In this document: piece by piece, positions 1 to 9,125 of the stretch | Layout: the number at the start of each line of letters is the position of its first letter | Numbering within the stretch: the first letter of the stretch is position 1 | NCBI RefSeq assembly: GCF_024345535.1 | Contig: NZ_JAGQBH010000004.1 | Span: forward strand, 1-64,000 | Origin: Cyanobium sp. N.Huapi 1H5 | Lineage (GTDB): Bacteria > Cyanobacteriota > Cyanobacteriia > PCC-6307 > Cyanobiaceae | Direction of reading: 5' to 3' | Length of the DNA: 64,000 nucleotides | Notes under the pieces: generated by a model | What the model saw: the letters and a program-made list of their open reading frames with translations, nothing else | Told to the model about the DNA's origin: nothing | Database searches by the model: none | Made by a program: the position numbers and the translations under genes

Positions 1-299
1 GCCAGATCTTCGGGATCGCCTTCTCCAACAAGCGCTGGCTGCACTTCTTCATGCTGTTCGTGCCGGTGATGGGTCTGTGGACCAGCAGCATCGGCATCAT
101 CGGCCTGGCCCTCAACCTGCGGGCCTATGACTTCGTGAGCCAGGAGATCCGCGCGGCGGAGGATCCTGAATTCGAGACGTTCTACACCAAGAACATCCTG
201 CTCAACGAAGGTCTGCGTGCCTGGATGGCGCCTGCCGACCAACCGCACGAAAACTTCATCTTCCCTGAAGAGGTTCTGCCCCGTGGAAACGCCCTTTAA
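1..299 (+). CDS. psbD: Photosystem II D2 reaction-centre protein, C-terminal part
   Basis: D2 forms the photosystem II reaction-centre heterodimer with D1 in the thylakoid membrane. Only about the last 98 residues are present; the reading frame is open to the window edge (first full codon at 3), so roughly 250 N-terminal residues are missing. The visible part holds the last membrane helix, including the WLHFF segment whose histidine is a known ligand of the non-heme iron, then the lumenal tail with [19 protein letters not shown] and the canonical C-terminus LPRGNAL. The 3' end overlaps psbC by 17 bp in another frame, the classic cyanobacterial and plastid arrangement, which implies co-transcription and translational coupling. 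Confidence 0.98.
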   Translation, partial: QIFGIAFSNKRWLHFFMLFVPVMGLWTSSIGIIGLALNLRAYDFVSQEIRAAEDPEFETFYTKNILLNEGLRAWMAPADQPHENFIFPEEVLPRGNAL

Positions 300-1671
300 T
301 TCCGGTCTTATCTCGGTCGGGGGCAAGGACCTCGACTCCACCGGCTATGCCTGGTGGGCGGGCAATGCCCGGCTGATCAACCTCTCCGGCCGTCTGCTGG
401 GCGCCCACGTGGCCCACGCGGGTCTGATGGTCTTCTGGGCCGGTGCCATGATGCTGTTCGAGGTGAGCCACTTCACCTTCGACAAACCCATGTACGAACA
501 GGGCCTGATCCTGTTCCCCCACGTCGCCACCCTCGGCTACGGCGTTGGCCCCGGCGGTGAGGTCACCGACCTCTATCCCTTCTTCGTGGTCGGTGTCCTG
601 CACCTGATCAGTTCCGCCGTGCTCGGCCTCGGCGGCCTGTACCACGCCCTGCGCGGCCCCGAGATCCTGGAGAACTACTCAGCGTTCTTCTCCCAGGACT
701 GGCGCGACAAGAACCAGATGACCAACATCATCGGCTACCACCTCATCCTTCTCGGTGTGGGTGCCCTGCTGCTGGTGTTCAAGGCCATGTTCTTCGGCGG
801 CGTCTACGACACCTGGGCTCCCGGTGGCGGTGATGTGCGCCTGATCAGCAACCCCACCCTCAGCCCCGGGGTGATCTTCGGCTACCTCACCCGCGCCCCC
901 TTCGGCGGCGAGGGCTGGATCATCGGTGTCGACTCGATGGAGGACATCATCGGTGGCCACATCTGGATCGGTCTGATCTGCATCTTCGGTGGCATCTGGC
1001 ACGTCATCACCAAGCCCTTCGGCTGGGTGCGCCGCGCCTTCATCTGGAACGGTGAGGCCTACCTGAGCTACAGCCTCGGCGCCCTGAGCTTCATGAGCTT
1101 CATCGCCTCGGCCTACATCTGGTTCAACAACACCGCCTATCCCTCGGAGTTCTACGGCCCCACCAACGCCGAAGCCTCCCAGGCCCAGAGCTTCACCTTC
1201 CTGGTGCGCGACCAGCGCATGGGCGCCAACATCGGTTCCGCCATGGGCCCCACCGGCCTCGGCAAATACCTGATGCGCTCCCCCACCGGCGAGATCATCT
1301 TCGGTGGCGAAACGATGCGCTTCTGGGACTTCCGCGGTCCCTGGCTGGAGCCCCTGCGCGGCCCCAACGGTCTGAGCCTCGACAAGCTCCAGAACGACAT
1401 CCAGCCCTGGCAGGTGCGTCGGGCGGCTGAGTACATGACCCACGCCCCCAACGCCTCCCTCAACTCCGTGGGCGGCATCATCACCGAGCCCAACTCGGTG
1501 AACTTCGTCAACATCCGCCAGTGGCTGGCCTCCACTCAGTTCGTGCTGGCCTTCTTCTTCCTTGTCGGTCACCTGTGGCATGCGGGCCGGGCCCGCGCCG
1601 CCGCCGCCGGTTTCGAGAAGGGCATCGACCGTCAGGCCGAGCCCACCCTGGCCATGCCGGACCTCGACTGA
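283..1671 (+). CDS. psbC: Photosystem II core antenna protein CP43
   Basis: CP43 binds chlorophyll a and passes excitation to the photosystem II reaction centre; its large lumenal loop also contributes ligands to the Mn4CaO5 cluster. I chose the GTG at 283 (protein begins [14 protein letters not shown], 462 aa), which lies inside the end of psbD, 17 bp before the psbD stop codon ends; a purine-rich AAGAGG lies just upstream. An ATG at 217 would only add out-of-frame psbD sequence. The conserved loop [20 protein letters not shown] is present; its Glu343 and Arg346 (GTG numbering) correspond to the known CP43 oxygen-evolving-complex residues Glu354 and Arg357. The length is normal and nothing is disrupted. 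Confidence 0.98.
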   Translation: METPFNSGLISVGGKDLDSTGYAWWAGNARLINLSGRLLGAHVAHAGLMVFWAGAMMLFEVSHFTFDKPMYEQGLILFPHVATLGYGVGPGGEVTDLYPFFVVGVLHLISSAVLGLGGLYHALRGPEILENYSAFFSQDWRDKNQMTNIIGYHLILLGVGALLLVFKAMFFGGVYDTWAPGGGDVRLISNPTLSPGVIFGYLTRAPFGGEGWIIGVDSMEDIIGGHIWIGLICIFGGIWHVITKPFGWVRRAFIWNGEAYLSYSLGALSFMSFIASAYIWFNNTAYPSEFYGPTNAEASQAQSFTFLVRDQRMGANIGSAMGPTGLGKYLMRSPTGEIIFGGETMRFWDFRGPWLEPLRGPNGLSLDKLQNDIQPWQVRRAAEYMTHAPNASLNSVGGIITEPNSVNFVNIRQWLASTQFVLAFFFLVGHLWHAGRARAAAAGFEKGIDRQAEPTLAMPDLD

Positions 1672-1680
1672 TGGCAATCC

Positions 1681-1701
1681 GGGATCCGCACTCCGGATCC
1701 C
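1681..1701 (+). repeat. Inverted repeat downstream of psbC
   Basis: GGGATCCG (1681-1688) and CGGATCCC (1694-1701) form a perfect 8-bp stem with a 5-nt loop, starting 10 bp after the psbC stop. No T-run follows, so alone it is not a classical terminator. It may act as a 3' stabilising hairpin together with the terminator about 20 bp downstream. Confidence 0.5.
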
Positions 1702-1722
1702 CTCCCATCACCCCTTGCCTCC

Positions 1723-1743
1723 GCCCCCGGGCGGGGGCTTTTT
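1723..1743 (+). terminator. Rho-independent terminator of psbDC
   Basis: A GCCCCC/GGGGGC stem (1723-1728 and 1733-1738) with loop GGGC is followed at once by five T (1739-1743). The position, about 50 bp after the psbC stop and before the next gene, fits termination of the psbD-psbC transcript. Confidence 0.75.
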
Positions 1744-1785
1744 GCTGCCGTATCTTGAGTTGCGCCGCCGCCGTTGGGAGATCCG

Positions 1786-2895
1786 ATGGGTGATCCTTCC
1801 CCCACGGACGCCGCGAGCCTGTGGCGGAGGCTGGGCGGCAAGATCCGGCGGTCGCCGCGCACCCTCCGGGTGCTGCTGGCCCCCCGGATCCAGCGCCGCA
1901 CCCAGGCCATCGAGCGGCTGGTCAACCGGCGCCGCTTCTCAGCGACCCGCCGCTCCCTGCAGCGCCGGAACCCGGAGGGGGACGGCCTGGTGCTCAACAC
2001 GCGGCTGGTGGAGCCCACGATCCCCTCCATCGCCCACTGGGCCGACTGGAGCCTGACCCGCCATGGCTTCTTCGGCAACCTGCGGGCCCAGCCCCAACTC
2101 CTGTTCGTCAAGGCGGTGCCGGAGTGCCTGGAGCTGTTTCTGGAGCGCTATCTCCCCCGGATCGGGGCGACGACGCGCTTCGTTCTGATCACGGGCGATG
2201 CCGACACCACCCTGCCCCGGCAGGTGGATCGGCGCTTTCCCGACTATCTCGGCTCCGGCCTGCAGCAACGTCTGCTCAGCCTCCTGGACGACCCCCGACT
2301 GCTGCACTGGTATGCGGAGAATCTGGACACCCCGCTGGACGGTGTCACCCCGATTCCACTGGGTTGCATCAACAGTGATGGCCACGTCATCTACCGGCAG
2401 ACCCTGGCCGAGGACGCTCCGGTCGCCATCCGGGAGCGGCCCCTGAAGGCCTTCTGCGCCCACTACGTGCGCGAAGGTCCCCAATGGGAGAACCGGCGAA
2501 CGGTGATGCGGTTCGCCACCGGCGAGTGGCGGGCGTTCGTCGAGGTGCACGAGCAGATTCCCTACGACGATTTCTTCCCGACCCTCAAGCGCTATCCCTT
2601 CGTGATCTGCGCCGGCGGCGGCGGCCTCGATCCCTGCCCGAAGGCGTTCACGGCCCTGCTGGCCGGCGCCATTCCGATCATCGAGCGCAATCCCACCACC
2701 GTCGCCTTCGGCGATCTGCCGGTGGCCTATGTCGACCAGTGGGACAGCCACAGCCTCTCCCCCGCCCGGCTGGAGGCCTGGCGGGACGAGCTGCATCCCC
2801 GGTTCGAGGATCCGGCCCAGCGCCGCGCCGTGCTCGAGACCATGTCGATGGCCCACTGGCTGCGGCGGATCCGCGCCCATCACCCGGGCGCCTGA
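1786..2895 (+). CDS. Exostosin-like putative glycosyltransferase
   Basis: The 369-aa product looks like the exostosin-like group of putative glycosyltransferases. It has a basic N-terminus, a central block [13 protein letters not shown] followed by WYAENLD and [12 protein letters not shown], and a C-terminal nucleotide-sugar-type segment [20 protein letters not shown] then PIIERNPTT. The ATG at 1786 is preferred because GGGAG (1776-1780) lies 5 nt upstream; an in-frame TTG at 1774 would add four residues. No signal peptide or membrane helix is evident. The gene stands alone after the psbC terminator, and its last 16 bp overlap the convergent maf. The family assignment is by recognised motif order and the acceptor is unknown. 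It is the first of several glycan-related genes lying between housekeeping genes. Confidence 0.6.
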   Translation: MGDPSPTDAASLWRRLGGKIRRSPRTLRVLLAPRIQRRTQAIERLVNRRRFSATRRSLQRRNPEGDGLVLNTRLVEPTIPSIAHWADWSLTRHGFFGNLRAQPQLLFVKAVPECLELFLERYLPRIGATTRFVLITGDADTTLPRQVDRRFPDYLGSGLQQRLLSLLDDPRLLHWYAENLDTPLDGVTPIPLGCINSDGHVIYRQTLAEDAPVAIRERPLKAFCAHYVREGPQWENRRTVMRFATGEWRAFVEVHEQIPYDDFFPTLKRYPFVICAGGGGLDPCPKAFTALLAGAIPIIERNPTTVAFGDLPVAYVDQWDSHSLSPARLEAWRDELHPRFEDPAQRRAVLETMSMAHWLRRIRAHHPGA

Positions 2896-3485
2896 GCCAG
2901 GGCCCCGGGGCCGAGCCAGCGCCGCAGCAGGGGCAGGCTGAGGCCGATCACATTGCTGAAGCAGCCCTCCAGCCGCTCCACCACCAGGCCGCCGCGGCCC
3001 TCGAGGGCGAAGCCGCCGGCGCAGGCCAGGGGCTCACCGCTGGCCACATAGGCCTGGATGGCCGTCTCGTCGAGGGCGGCGAAGTGCACCCGCGTGGTCA
3101 CCACCGCCTGCAGGGTCTCCTCCGGCTCCCCGGAGGCGGGGCGGCGCAGCAGGCCATGGCCGGTGTGCAGATCCCCCCAGCCGCCGGCCATGCGCCTCCA
3201 GCGGGCCACCGCCTCTGCGGCGTCCCTGGGCTTGCCCCAGGGCTCCCCCTTCACCTCCAGCAGGGAATCACAGCCCAGCACACCAAAGGGCGGCCAATCG
3301 GTTTCAGAGTCAAGCGTGGCGGCCACGGCCCGGGCCTTGGCCAGCGCCAGCGCCTGCACCAGCCGCCGGGGATCCGCCTGGCGGATCCCGTCCTCATCCA
3401 CCCCGCTCACCTGGACGCGGTGGGGGATGCCGGCCTGCTCCAGCAGGCGTCGCCGGGCCGGGGAAGCGGAAGCCAGCAGCAGCAA
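2880..3485 (-). CDS. maf: Maf-type nucleoside triphosphate pyrophosphatase
   Basis: Maf proteins hydrolyse non-canonical or modified nucleoside triphosphates to the monophosphate plus pyrophosphate, a house-cleaning role. The N-terminus [19 protein letters not shown] matches the family signature (usually S-x-SPRR; here an alanine is inserted in the SPARR stretch). [18 protein letters not shown] carries the catalytic Asp region, and the C-terminus has [13 protein letters not shown]. No ATG fits; a TTG at 3485 with GGAGA a few bases upstream gives 201 aa, a normal length. Its 3' end overlaps the convergent exostosin-like gene by 16 bp, and it is divergent from the small gene starting at 3540. 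Confidence 0.9.
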   Translation of the reverse strand: MLLLASASPARRRLLEQAGIPHRVQVSGVDEDGIRQADPRRLVQALALAKARAVAATLDSETDWPPFGVLGCDSLLEVKGEPWGKPRDAAEAVARWRRMAGGWGDLHTGHGLLRRPASGEPEETLQAVVTTRVHFAALDETAIQAYVASGEPLACAGGFALEGRGGLVVERLEGCFSNVIGLSLPLLRRWLGPGALAQAPG

Positions 3486-3539
3486 GGGGGGTCTCCAGCG
3501 GGGTCTCCAGCCTGCCCGTCGATTGGGGAGAATGGGGCG

Positions 3540-3914
3540 ATGGCACAGGCCGACACCGAGTCCCGTTCGCTGGCGCGGGCCGCCCTCTCCCTCCGCTGCC
3601 TGCCCTTCCGCCGCCGCTTCTACGAGACGGTGGGGGAGCAGCCCCTGAGCAGCACGGAACTGGCCGGCCGCACCGAGGTTCCTGCCCCGTTCACCTTCCT
3701 TCCCCTCAGCAGCGACCGGACCGAGGACCATTTCCTCTGGCTGATCCGGTTGGGGGTGCTGCGGCGGGAAGTCGATGGCCAGGGGCTCACCGAGCGGGTG
3801 CGGCTGACGCCGATGGGCCGGCAGCTGCTGCGGCGCTGGCCCGGTGAGATCCCCCGGGCGGGCCGACGGGAGCGGATCCTGGAGGCGCTGCGCCGCCACC
3901 GCCCCCGCCTTTGA
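3540..3914 (+). CDS. Conserved small protein, winged-helix-like
   Basis: The 124-aa protein has a basic N-terminal helix region ([21 protein letters not shown]) and a C-terminal part, roughly residues 60-110, that reads like a winged-helix fold: [17 protein letters not shown] followed by [15 protein letters not shown]. This resembles the recognition helix and wing of MarR/PadR-like folds, but I cannot name a family. GGGGAG at 3525-3530 is a good ribosome site for the ATG at 3540. The stop overlaps the TTG start of cobQ (TTGA), so the two are probably translated together. A regulatory or accessory link to cobalamin synthesis is possible but is an inference from position only. Confidence 0.6.
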   Translation: MAQADTESRSLARAALSLRCLPFRRRFYETVGEQPLSSTELAGRTEVPAPFTFLPLSSDRTEDHFLWLIRLGVLRREVDGQGLTERVRLTPMGRQLLRRWPGEIPRAGRRERILEALRRHRPRL

Positions 3915-5464
3915 ACCGCCCCCACCCCGTCTCCCCGCGGCCGCTGATGGTGCTGGGCACCAGCAGCGGCGCCGGCAAGTCCCTGATGACCGCCGCCCTC
4001 TGCCGGGTGCTGCGGCGCCGGGGGGAGCAGCCCCTGCCCTTCAAGGGGCAGAACATGAGCCTCAACGCCTGGGTCGACCCGCAGGGCGGGGAGATGGCCT
4101 ACTCCCAGGCCCTGCAGGCCTGGGCCGCGGGCCTGGAGCCGCGGGTGGCGATGAACCCGGTGCTGCTCAAGCCCCGGGGCGACAGCACCAGTGAGGTGAT
4201 CCATCTGGGGCGCTCGGTGGGCACCGCCCGGGCGGAGCACTACTACCGCGACTGGTTCCGGCCCGGCTGGGTGGCGATCCGGACGGGCCTGGCGGAGCTG
4301 CAGGCCGCCCACCCCGGCGGCCGGCTGGTGCTGGAGGGGGCCGGCAGCCCGGTGGAGGTGAATCTGCAGGCCAGGGACCTCACCAACCTGCGGCTGGCCC
4401 AGTACCTGCGGGCCCGCTGCCTGCTGGTGGCGGACATCGAGCGGGGCGGTGTCTTCGCCCAGATCGTCGGCACCCTGGCCCTGCTGCGGCCGGTGGAGCG
4501 GCCCCTGATCGGCGGGCTGCTGATCAACCGCTTCCGCGGCCGCCGTTCCCTGTTCGATGCCGGCCGCGACTGGCTGGAGCAGCAGACCGGCGTGCCCGTG
4601 CTGGGGGTGATGCCCTGGCTCGATGAGGTGTTCCCCCCCGAGGACTCCCTCGACCTGCTGGAGCGGGGGAGCCGCAAGCCCCGCGCCGAGCTCAACCTGG
4701 TGGTGGTGCGCCTGCCCTCGCTGAGCAACTTCTCCGACCTCGACCCGCTCGAGGCGGAGCCCAGCGTGCGGCTGCTGTGGCAGCGGCCGGGGGAGCCCCT
4801 GGAGCAACCCGATGCCGTGATCCTGCCGGGCAGCAAGCAGACCCTGCGGGACCTGGCGTCGCTGCGCAGCAGCGGGCTGGCGGAGCAGCTGCGGGCCTAT
4901 GTGGCCCGGGGGGGACAGGTGTTCGCCCTCTGCGGCGGCCTGCAGATGCTGGGCGAGGAGCTGCACGACCCCGAAGGCCTGGAAGGGGGCCAGCCCGGGG
5001 AGCGGGTGGGCGGGCTGGGCCTGCTGCCCCTGCGCACCGTCTTCCAGGGTGACAAGGCGCTGCGACAGCGACAGAGCCGGGCCGTCTGGCCCCCCGGTCC
5101 GGGGGACCTCCCGGTGGTGGAGGGCTTCGAGCTGCACCACGGCCGCAGCGAGCGGACCGACCCCGCGGGTTGCGCGCCCCTGGCGCAGGACGGGGCCCTG
5201 GGCTGGTGGGCGGAGTCCGGCGACCAGGGGGGTCTGGTGGCCGGCACCTACCTGCACGGCATCTTCGAGAACGGCCCCTGGCGGCGCCGCTGGCTCAACC
5301 AGCTGCGGCGGCGGCGCCAGCTGCCGCCCCTGGAGGAGAACCAGCCCCACCACGGCCGCCAGCGGGACGCCCTGCTCGATCGGCTGGCCGACGCTTTCGA
5401 GGCCCACATCGACCTGGCGCCCCTGCTGGCCCCGGGTCCTCCCCCCCAGGGGCGGCGGGCCTGA
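3911..5464 (+). CDS. cobQ: Cobyric acid synthase CobQ
   Basis: CobQ performs the glutamine- and ATP-dependent amidation of four side-chain carboxylates of adenosylcobyrinic acid a,c-diamide in (pseudo)cobalamin synthesis. The N-terminal dethiobiotin-synthetase-like ATPase domain begins [20 protein letters not shown] (P-loop) and contains [12 protein letters not shown]. The C-terminal class I glutaminase-like domain has the nucleophile Cys341 in [14 protein letters not shown] and the histidine of [11 protein letters not shown] at residue 449. Length is 517 aa, typical of the family. The start is a TTG at 3911 overlapping the preceding stop codon; an ATG at 3947 (MVLGTSSG) is a shorter alternative. 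The next gene's frame begins at the cobQ stop. Confidence 0.95.
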   Translation: MNRPHPVSPRPLMVLGTSSGAGKSLMTAALCRVLRRRGEQPLPFKGQNMSLNAWVDPQGGEMAYSQALQAWAAGLEPRVAMNPVLLKPRGDSTSEVIHLGRSVGTARAEHYYRDWFRPGWVAIRTGLAELQAAHPGGRLVLEGAGSPVEVNLQARDLTNLRLAQYLRARCLLVADIERGGVFAQIVGTLALLRPVERPLIGGLLINRFRGRRSLFDAGRDWLEQQTGVPVLGVMPWLDEVFPPEDSLDLLERGSRKPRAELNLVVVRLPSLSNFSDLDPLEAEPSVRLLWQRPGEPLEQPDAVILPGSKQTLRDLASLRSSGLAEQLRAYVARGGQVFALCGGLQMLGEELHDPEGLEGGQPGERVGGLGLLPLRTVFQGDKALRQRQSRAVWPPGPGDLPVVEGFELHHGRSERTDPAGCAPLAQDGALGWWAESGDQGGLVAGTYLHGIFENGPWRRRWLNQLRRRRQLPPLEENQPHHGRQRDALLDRLADAFEAHIDLAPLLAPGPPPQGRRA

Positions 5465-5760
5465 GCGGCCGGCACCCCCTAGATTTCCGCCAGAGCATCC
5501 CTCTCCCCATCGCCATCCCCCGCCCTGCCATCACCATCGCGTGGCCGGACGGACGCACCACGACGGCCCTCCCTGGCCAGGACTGGCTGGAGGCCGCCCG
5601 TCAGGCGGCGGTGCTGATTCCCACCGGCTGCCTGGGGGGCAGCTGCGGCGCCTGCGAGATCGAAGTCAACGGACGGGTGGTGCGGGCCTGTGTGGCCACC
5701 GTGCCCTCCAGTCCGAGCGGCCGGCTGACCGTCAGCCTGGCCAGCGATCCCCACTGGTAG
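5461..5760 (+). CDS. [2Fe-2S] ferredoxin-like protein
   Basis: A small iron-sulfur protein (99 aa if read from 5461) with the cluster motif CLGGSCGAC...AC: Cys57, Cys62, Cys65 and Cys77 give C-x4-C-x2-C-x11-C. Plant-type ferredoxins have nearly 30 residues before the last Cys; this short spacing matches the N-terminal cluster of succinate dehydrogenase and fumarate reductase iron-sulfur subunits. It probably transfers electrons; the partner is unknown. No ATG, GTG or TTG lies in frame between the cobQ stop and the domain. The most plausible start is CTG 5461, which overlaps the cobQ stop as CTGA; an internal ATC or an upstream GTG inside cobQ are less likely. The domain proper begins about 25 residues in, at ITIAWPDGR. 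Confidence 0.8.
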   Translation: MSGRHPLDFRQSIPLPIAIPRPAITIAWPDGRTTTALPGQDWLEAARQAAVLIPTGCLGGSCGACEIEVNGRVVRACVATVPSSPSGRLTVSLASDPHW

Positions 5761-5765
5761 GTCGT

Positions 5766-6806
5766 GTGAGTTCCCCCCCCCGGTTCCACATCCTCTCGAT
5801 CGATTTCCAGGATCTCGACGTAATCTGGAACGTACGGTTGTTCTATCGGGCCGCAGGCTACGGGTTCGCCCGAGGCGGTGTCGATCCGGATCTCGACCTG
5901 CTGGTCATCCTGCGTGGCGATCCTGGCCACGCCTATCAGGACCACCGGGGAATCGTGCATGTGTACGACTACGTCAAGGAGCTTGAGGTGAACTGGCCCG
6001 AGCGCTTCCCCCGCGCCCGTGAGATCCGCCTCATCTCCCTGTTCCGCCCGGACCCGCTGCCCGAGGGGCTGCGCTGGGTGCCGGGGTACCTGCCGGTGGT
6101 GCCCGAGTTCTGGCAACAGAGCCCCTTCCGCAAACGGGCCGGCAGGCCCCTGCACATCGCCAACTTCAAGCCGATGGGCGACGACCGCTACCAGCAGGAT
6201 CTGGCCCGGCTGGCACGCCATGGGCTGGTGCGGGTGTACGGCGGCCGCTGGGACCGACTGGGCCTGGCCACCCACGGCCTCAGCTACCTGGAAGCGAATC
6301 GACGGCTGGCGAGCGCCTGGTGCTGCTACGGCCTGATGTACCCCTACCAGCGGGGCATCACCCTCTCCGGCCGCATGTGGCAGGCGCCCCTGCATGGCTG
6401 TCTGGTGATCAGCGAACAGGGCACCAACCCCCTGGGACTGCCCGGGATCCTCGAGGTGGAGCGCTTCTGCGCCGAGACGCTGCTGAGCGTGGGCTCGATC
6501 CGGGAGTGCTGGCAGATCCGACAGGAGGCCACCCGGTACTGGCGCGAGGCCACCGAGCGGCTGGCCCTGCAGCTGGACCTGCCGGCCTACCGGGGTCCTT
6601 CGGCCGCCCAGCTGGCCAGCTGCGGCCGGGAGCGGCTGGCCCAGCACCTGCGCGTGGCCTGGGGCCGGCGCCTGGGGCGGCTGGCAGGCTGGCTGGCCCC
6701 GCCGCCGCTCAGCTGCTGGTGGCGACGGCGCCAACGGACGCTGCAGGGGCTGGGGCGACGCCTGCAGGGGGCCTCCGGGCCAGGCGGGCAGACAACGAAC
6801 CGCTGA
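5766..6806 (+). CDS. Uncharacterised protein, possibly glycosyltransferase-like
   Basis: The 346-aa soluble protein starts at GTG 5766 (VSSPPRFHILSIDFQDLD), five bases after the ferredoxin stop. Visible blocks are a Rossmann-like opening, a middle segment RPLHIANFKPMGDDRYQQDL and RVYGGRWDRLG, and a later block MWQAPLHGCLVISEQGTN followed by PLGLPGILEVE. The last resembles the donor-binding part of CgeB-like GT-B enzymes, where a conserved turn precedes an acidic residue. The C-terminus is long, basic and Arg/Leu-rich. I do not recognise a precise family. Its neighbours (radical SAM protein, UDP-galactopyranose mutase) make a role in surface glycan synthesis plausible. The call is by weak motif resemblance only. 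Confidence 0.45.
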   Translation: MSSPPRFHILSIDFQDLDVIWNVRLFYRAAGYGFARGGVDPDLDLLVILRGDPGHAYQDHRGIVHVYDYVKELEVNWPERFPRAREIRLISLFRPDPLPEGLRWVPGYLPVVPEFWQQSPFRKRAGRPLHIANFKPMGDDRYQQDLARLARHGLVRVYGGRWDRLGLATHGLSYLEANRRLASAWCCYGLMYPYQRGITLSGRMWQAPLHGCLVISEQGTNPLGLPGILEVERFCAETLLSVGSIRECWQIRQEATRYWREATERLALQLDLPAYRGPSAAQLASCGRERLAQHLRVAWGRRLGRLAGWLAPPPLSCWWRRRQRTLQGLGRRLQGASGPGGQTTNR

Positions 6807-6888
6807 GATGCCGCCTCTGCCAGAACGATGCGGCGTCATCGTCGAATCGAAACCACCAGACCTTCGATGTCAGCGGGCAGGGGCTACG

Positions 6889-6911
6889 ATGCGGTGACGC
6901 ATGACGTTTTT
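6889..6911 (+). terminator. Weak terminator-like hairpin
   Basis: ATGCG (6889-6893) and CGCAT (6898-6902) form a 5-bp stem with a GTGA loop. Four bases later comes TTTTT (6907-6911). The stem is short, so termination efficiency would be low. It sits just before the radical SAM gene and may mark a transcript boundary or a leader structure. Confidence 0.3.
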
Positions 6912-6923
6912 GTAGGAATCTAG

Positions 6924-7976
6924 ATGGCGCTGCCAACAGTCCTGAAGCGTGCCGTACCAGAAAACGTGCAATCGGCTGTCAAGCGTTTTCTGTGGCCTGA
7001 ATACTCCCCTAAGCCCCCGGGTCAGAAGGTCATTGAATTCTGGGTGGATGTGGTGAGTGGCTGCAATCTCCGCTGCACGGCCTGCCCCGTCGGCATGCCC
7101 GAGTACACCAACAGCATCGGCCAGAAGCTGACGGAGATGCCGATCGAGCTGTTCGAGAAGATCTGCCTGAAGGCCAAGGCCGACACCAATGGCAACTGCC
7201 GCTTTGGCCTGTACAACTGGACCGAACCCACGCTCCATTCCAAGCTCCATGAACTGATCGCCTGCGCCGAGAGCCATGGCGTTCCCTGCGGCATCTCCTC
7301 CAACCTCAATTACGACTACGACTGGTCCCTGCTCAAGCCCCTGCGTCTCTGGAACTTCACGATCACGGTGTCGGGCTTCACCCAGCGCACCTACCAGATC
7401 AACCACAAGGGCGGCCGGATTGAACCGGTGCTCGCCAACCTGATCCGCATCTCGGAAACCCTCGGCGACTGGGAATGCTTCAAGAACATTGACGTGCGCT
7501 ATCTGGTTCACAAGCAAAACCTGCATGAAGTGCATCTGTTCAAACACTTCTGCGACAAGCTGGGGATGAAATTCAGCCCCTACCACGCCTATTACATGCC
7601 CATCGACAAGATGTTCGACGGGCTCGAGACGATTCCCCCGGAACTCGAGTACATCTACTACAGCCCCCAGCTGGTGCAGCAGGCCATCGGTGATCATCGA
7701 TCACAGAACTGCTTCATGCGCGAGTCCCAGGTCTGCCTCGACCACGAAGGCAACTTCTCGGTCTGCTGCGTGCAGTCCCCCTCCGCCCCATCGATCGCCA
7801 ACTACCTGGACACCCCCTACCAAGTGATGCAGGCCAAGCGCTACGGCAGCGAACTCTGCAAGAAGTGCACCAGCACCGGCATCAACATCTTCGCCACCTA
7901 TGGGATGCAGGAGCCGCCGGAGATCCAACAATCGATCGAAAACCTTCTGCCCGTCGACCTGAAGGATTTTCGCTGA
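6924..7976 (+). CDS. Radical SAM protein with C-terminal cysteine cluster
   Basis: The 350-aa protein carries the radical SAM cluster motif CNLRCTAC (Cys47, Cys51, Cys54), which binds a [4Fe-4S] cluster and cleaves S-adenosylmethionine. The C-terminal third has further cysteines (CFMRESQVCLDHEGNFSVCC and CKKCTSTG), resembling a SPASM/twitch-type auxiliary cluster region. The substrate is unknown. The ATG at 6924 follows an AGGA at about 6913-6916. Base composition at the 5' end is less GC-rich than its neighbours. The gene lies 3 bp before glf, so a joint transcript is likely and a role in modifying a sugar or a surface-glycan component is plausible; peptide or tRNA modification cannot be excluded. 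Confidence 0.85.
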   Translation: MALPTVLKRAVPENVQSAVKRFLWPEYSPKPPGQKVIEFWVDVVSGCNLRCTACPVGMPEYTNSIGQKLTEMPIELFEKICLKAKADTNGNCRFGLYNWTEPTLHSKLHELIACAESHGVPCGISSNLNYDYDWSLLKPLRLWNFTITVSGFTQRTYQINHKGGRIEPVLANLIRISETLGDWECFKNIDVRYLVHKQNLHEVHLFKHFCDKLGMKFSPYHAYYMPIDKMFDGLETIPPELEYIYYSPQLVQQAIGDHRSQNCFMRESQVCLDHEGNFSVCCVQSPSAPSIANYLDTPYQVMQAKRYGSELCKKCTSTGINIFATYGMQEPPEIQQSIENLLPVDLKDFR

Positions 7977-7979
7977 TCA

Positions 7980-9125
7980 GTGACATCCAATGATGCAGCC
8001 TCTCGCAGCGAGACCGAGACGCCCGCCTACGACTATCTGATCGTCGGCTGCGGGCTCTTCGGTGCCACCTTTGCCCGACTCGCCACCGACGCCGGCAAGC
8101 GTTGTCTCATCGTCGAGCGCCGCCCCCACATCGGTGGCAATTGCTATACGGAAAAGCTGGAAGGCATCAACGTCCATCGCTACGGCGCCCACATCTTTCA
8201 CACCAGCAACAAGGCCGTCTGGGCCTTCGTGAACAGGTTCGCCGAATTCAATAACTATATCAACTCGCCCAAGGCGATCTCCGGAGACAAGCTATATTCC
8301 CTACCCTTCAACATGAATACCTTCTACGAGCTCTGGCAGACGCGCACGCCCGAGGAAGCCCGCCAGAAGATCGCCTCCCAGCGCTTCACCGGCGAACCCA
8401 CCAACCTGGAGGAGCAGGCCCTGTCGCTGGTGGGGAAGGACATCTACGAGACCCTGATCCGCGACTACACCCGCAAACAGTGGGGCAAGGATCCCCGTGA
8501 GCTGCCCGCCTTCATCATCAAGCGGCTGCCGCTGCGTTTCACCTACGACAACAACTATTTCTCCGACCGCTACCAGGGCATTCCGATCGGCGGTTACACG
8601 GCCCTGTTCGACGCCTTGCTGGAGGGCATCGAGGTCCGCCTCAACGTCGATTACTTCGCCGATCGCACCGCTTTGGGGCGCCTGGCCCACAAGGTGGTCT
8701 ACACCGGCTGCATCGACCAGTACTTCGACTACGCCCTGGGGCGGCTGGAGTACCGCTCCCTGGAGTTCGACAACGCCGTGGTGGAGACCGACAACTTCCA
8801 GGGGAATGCCGTGATCAACTACTGCGATACCCGCGAGCCCTTCACCCGCATCATCGAGCACAAGCATTTCGAAGGCTCCAGCTCCCCCGTCACCGTGATC
8901 ACCAGGGAGTACCCCCGGCCCTGCAGCGGTGACGCCATCCCCTACTACCCGGTCAACGATGCCCACAACCAGGGGCTGTACCGGCGCTATCAGGAGCTCT
9001 CCCAGGGCACGGAGAACGTGATCTTCGGCGGTCGTCTCTCCGAATACAAGTACATGGACATGCACGTGGTGATCGAATCGGCGATGAACCGGTTCCGCAG
9101 CGAGAGCCGTCAGGCGTCGGCCTGA
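7980..9125 (+). CDS. glf: UDP-galactopyranose mutase
   Basis: Glf interconverts UDP-galactopyranose and UDP-galactofuranose using reduced FAD and so supplies Galf for surface glycans. The N-terminal FAD-binding motif is [20 protein letters not shown] with [13 protein letters not shown]. The diagnostic [12 protein letters not shown] segment follows, then RDYTRKQWG and the C-terminal [16 protein letters not shown]. At 381 aa it has the usual bacterial length. It starts with GTG at 7980, three bases after the radical SAM stop; no closer ATG is in frame. Its 3' end overlaps the convergent mnmA by 16 bp. Galf in this strain's polysaccharide is an inference from this gene. Confidence 0.95.
   Translation: MTSNDAASRSETETPAYDYLIVGCGLFGATFARLATDAGKRCLIVERRPHIGGNCYTEKLEGINVHRYGAHIFHTSNKAVWAFVNRFAEFNNYINSPKAISGDKLYSLPFNMNTFYELWQTRTPEEARQKIASQRFTGEPTNLEEQALSLVGKDIYETLIRDYTRKQWGKDPRELPAFIIKRLPLRFTYDNNYFSDRYQGIPIGGYTALFDALLEGIEVRLNVDYFADRTALGRLAHKVVYTGCIDQYFDYALGRLEYRSLEFDNAVVETDNFQGNAVINYCDTREPFTRIIEHKHFEGSSSPVTVITREYPRPCSGDAIPYYPVNDAHNQGLYRRYQELSQGTENVIFGGRLSEYKYMDMHVVIESAMNRFRSESRQASA

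Noticed and set aside
217-282. Extra N-terminal sequence for psbC from an ATG at 217
   Set aside because: The segment lies out of frame inside conserved psbD coding sequence and does not match CP43; GTG 283 gives the known N-terminus.
3620-5407. A 595-codon reverse frame covering cobQ
   Set aside because: It mirrors cobQ codons, is rich in Gln/Gly/Pro/Leu with no domain, and would conflict with the clear forward cobQ.
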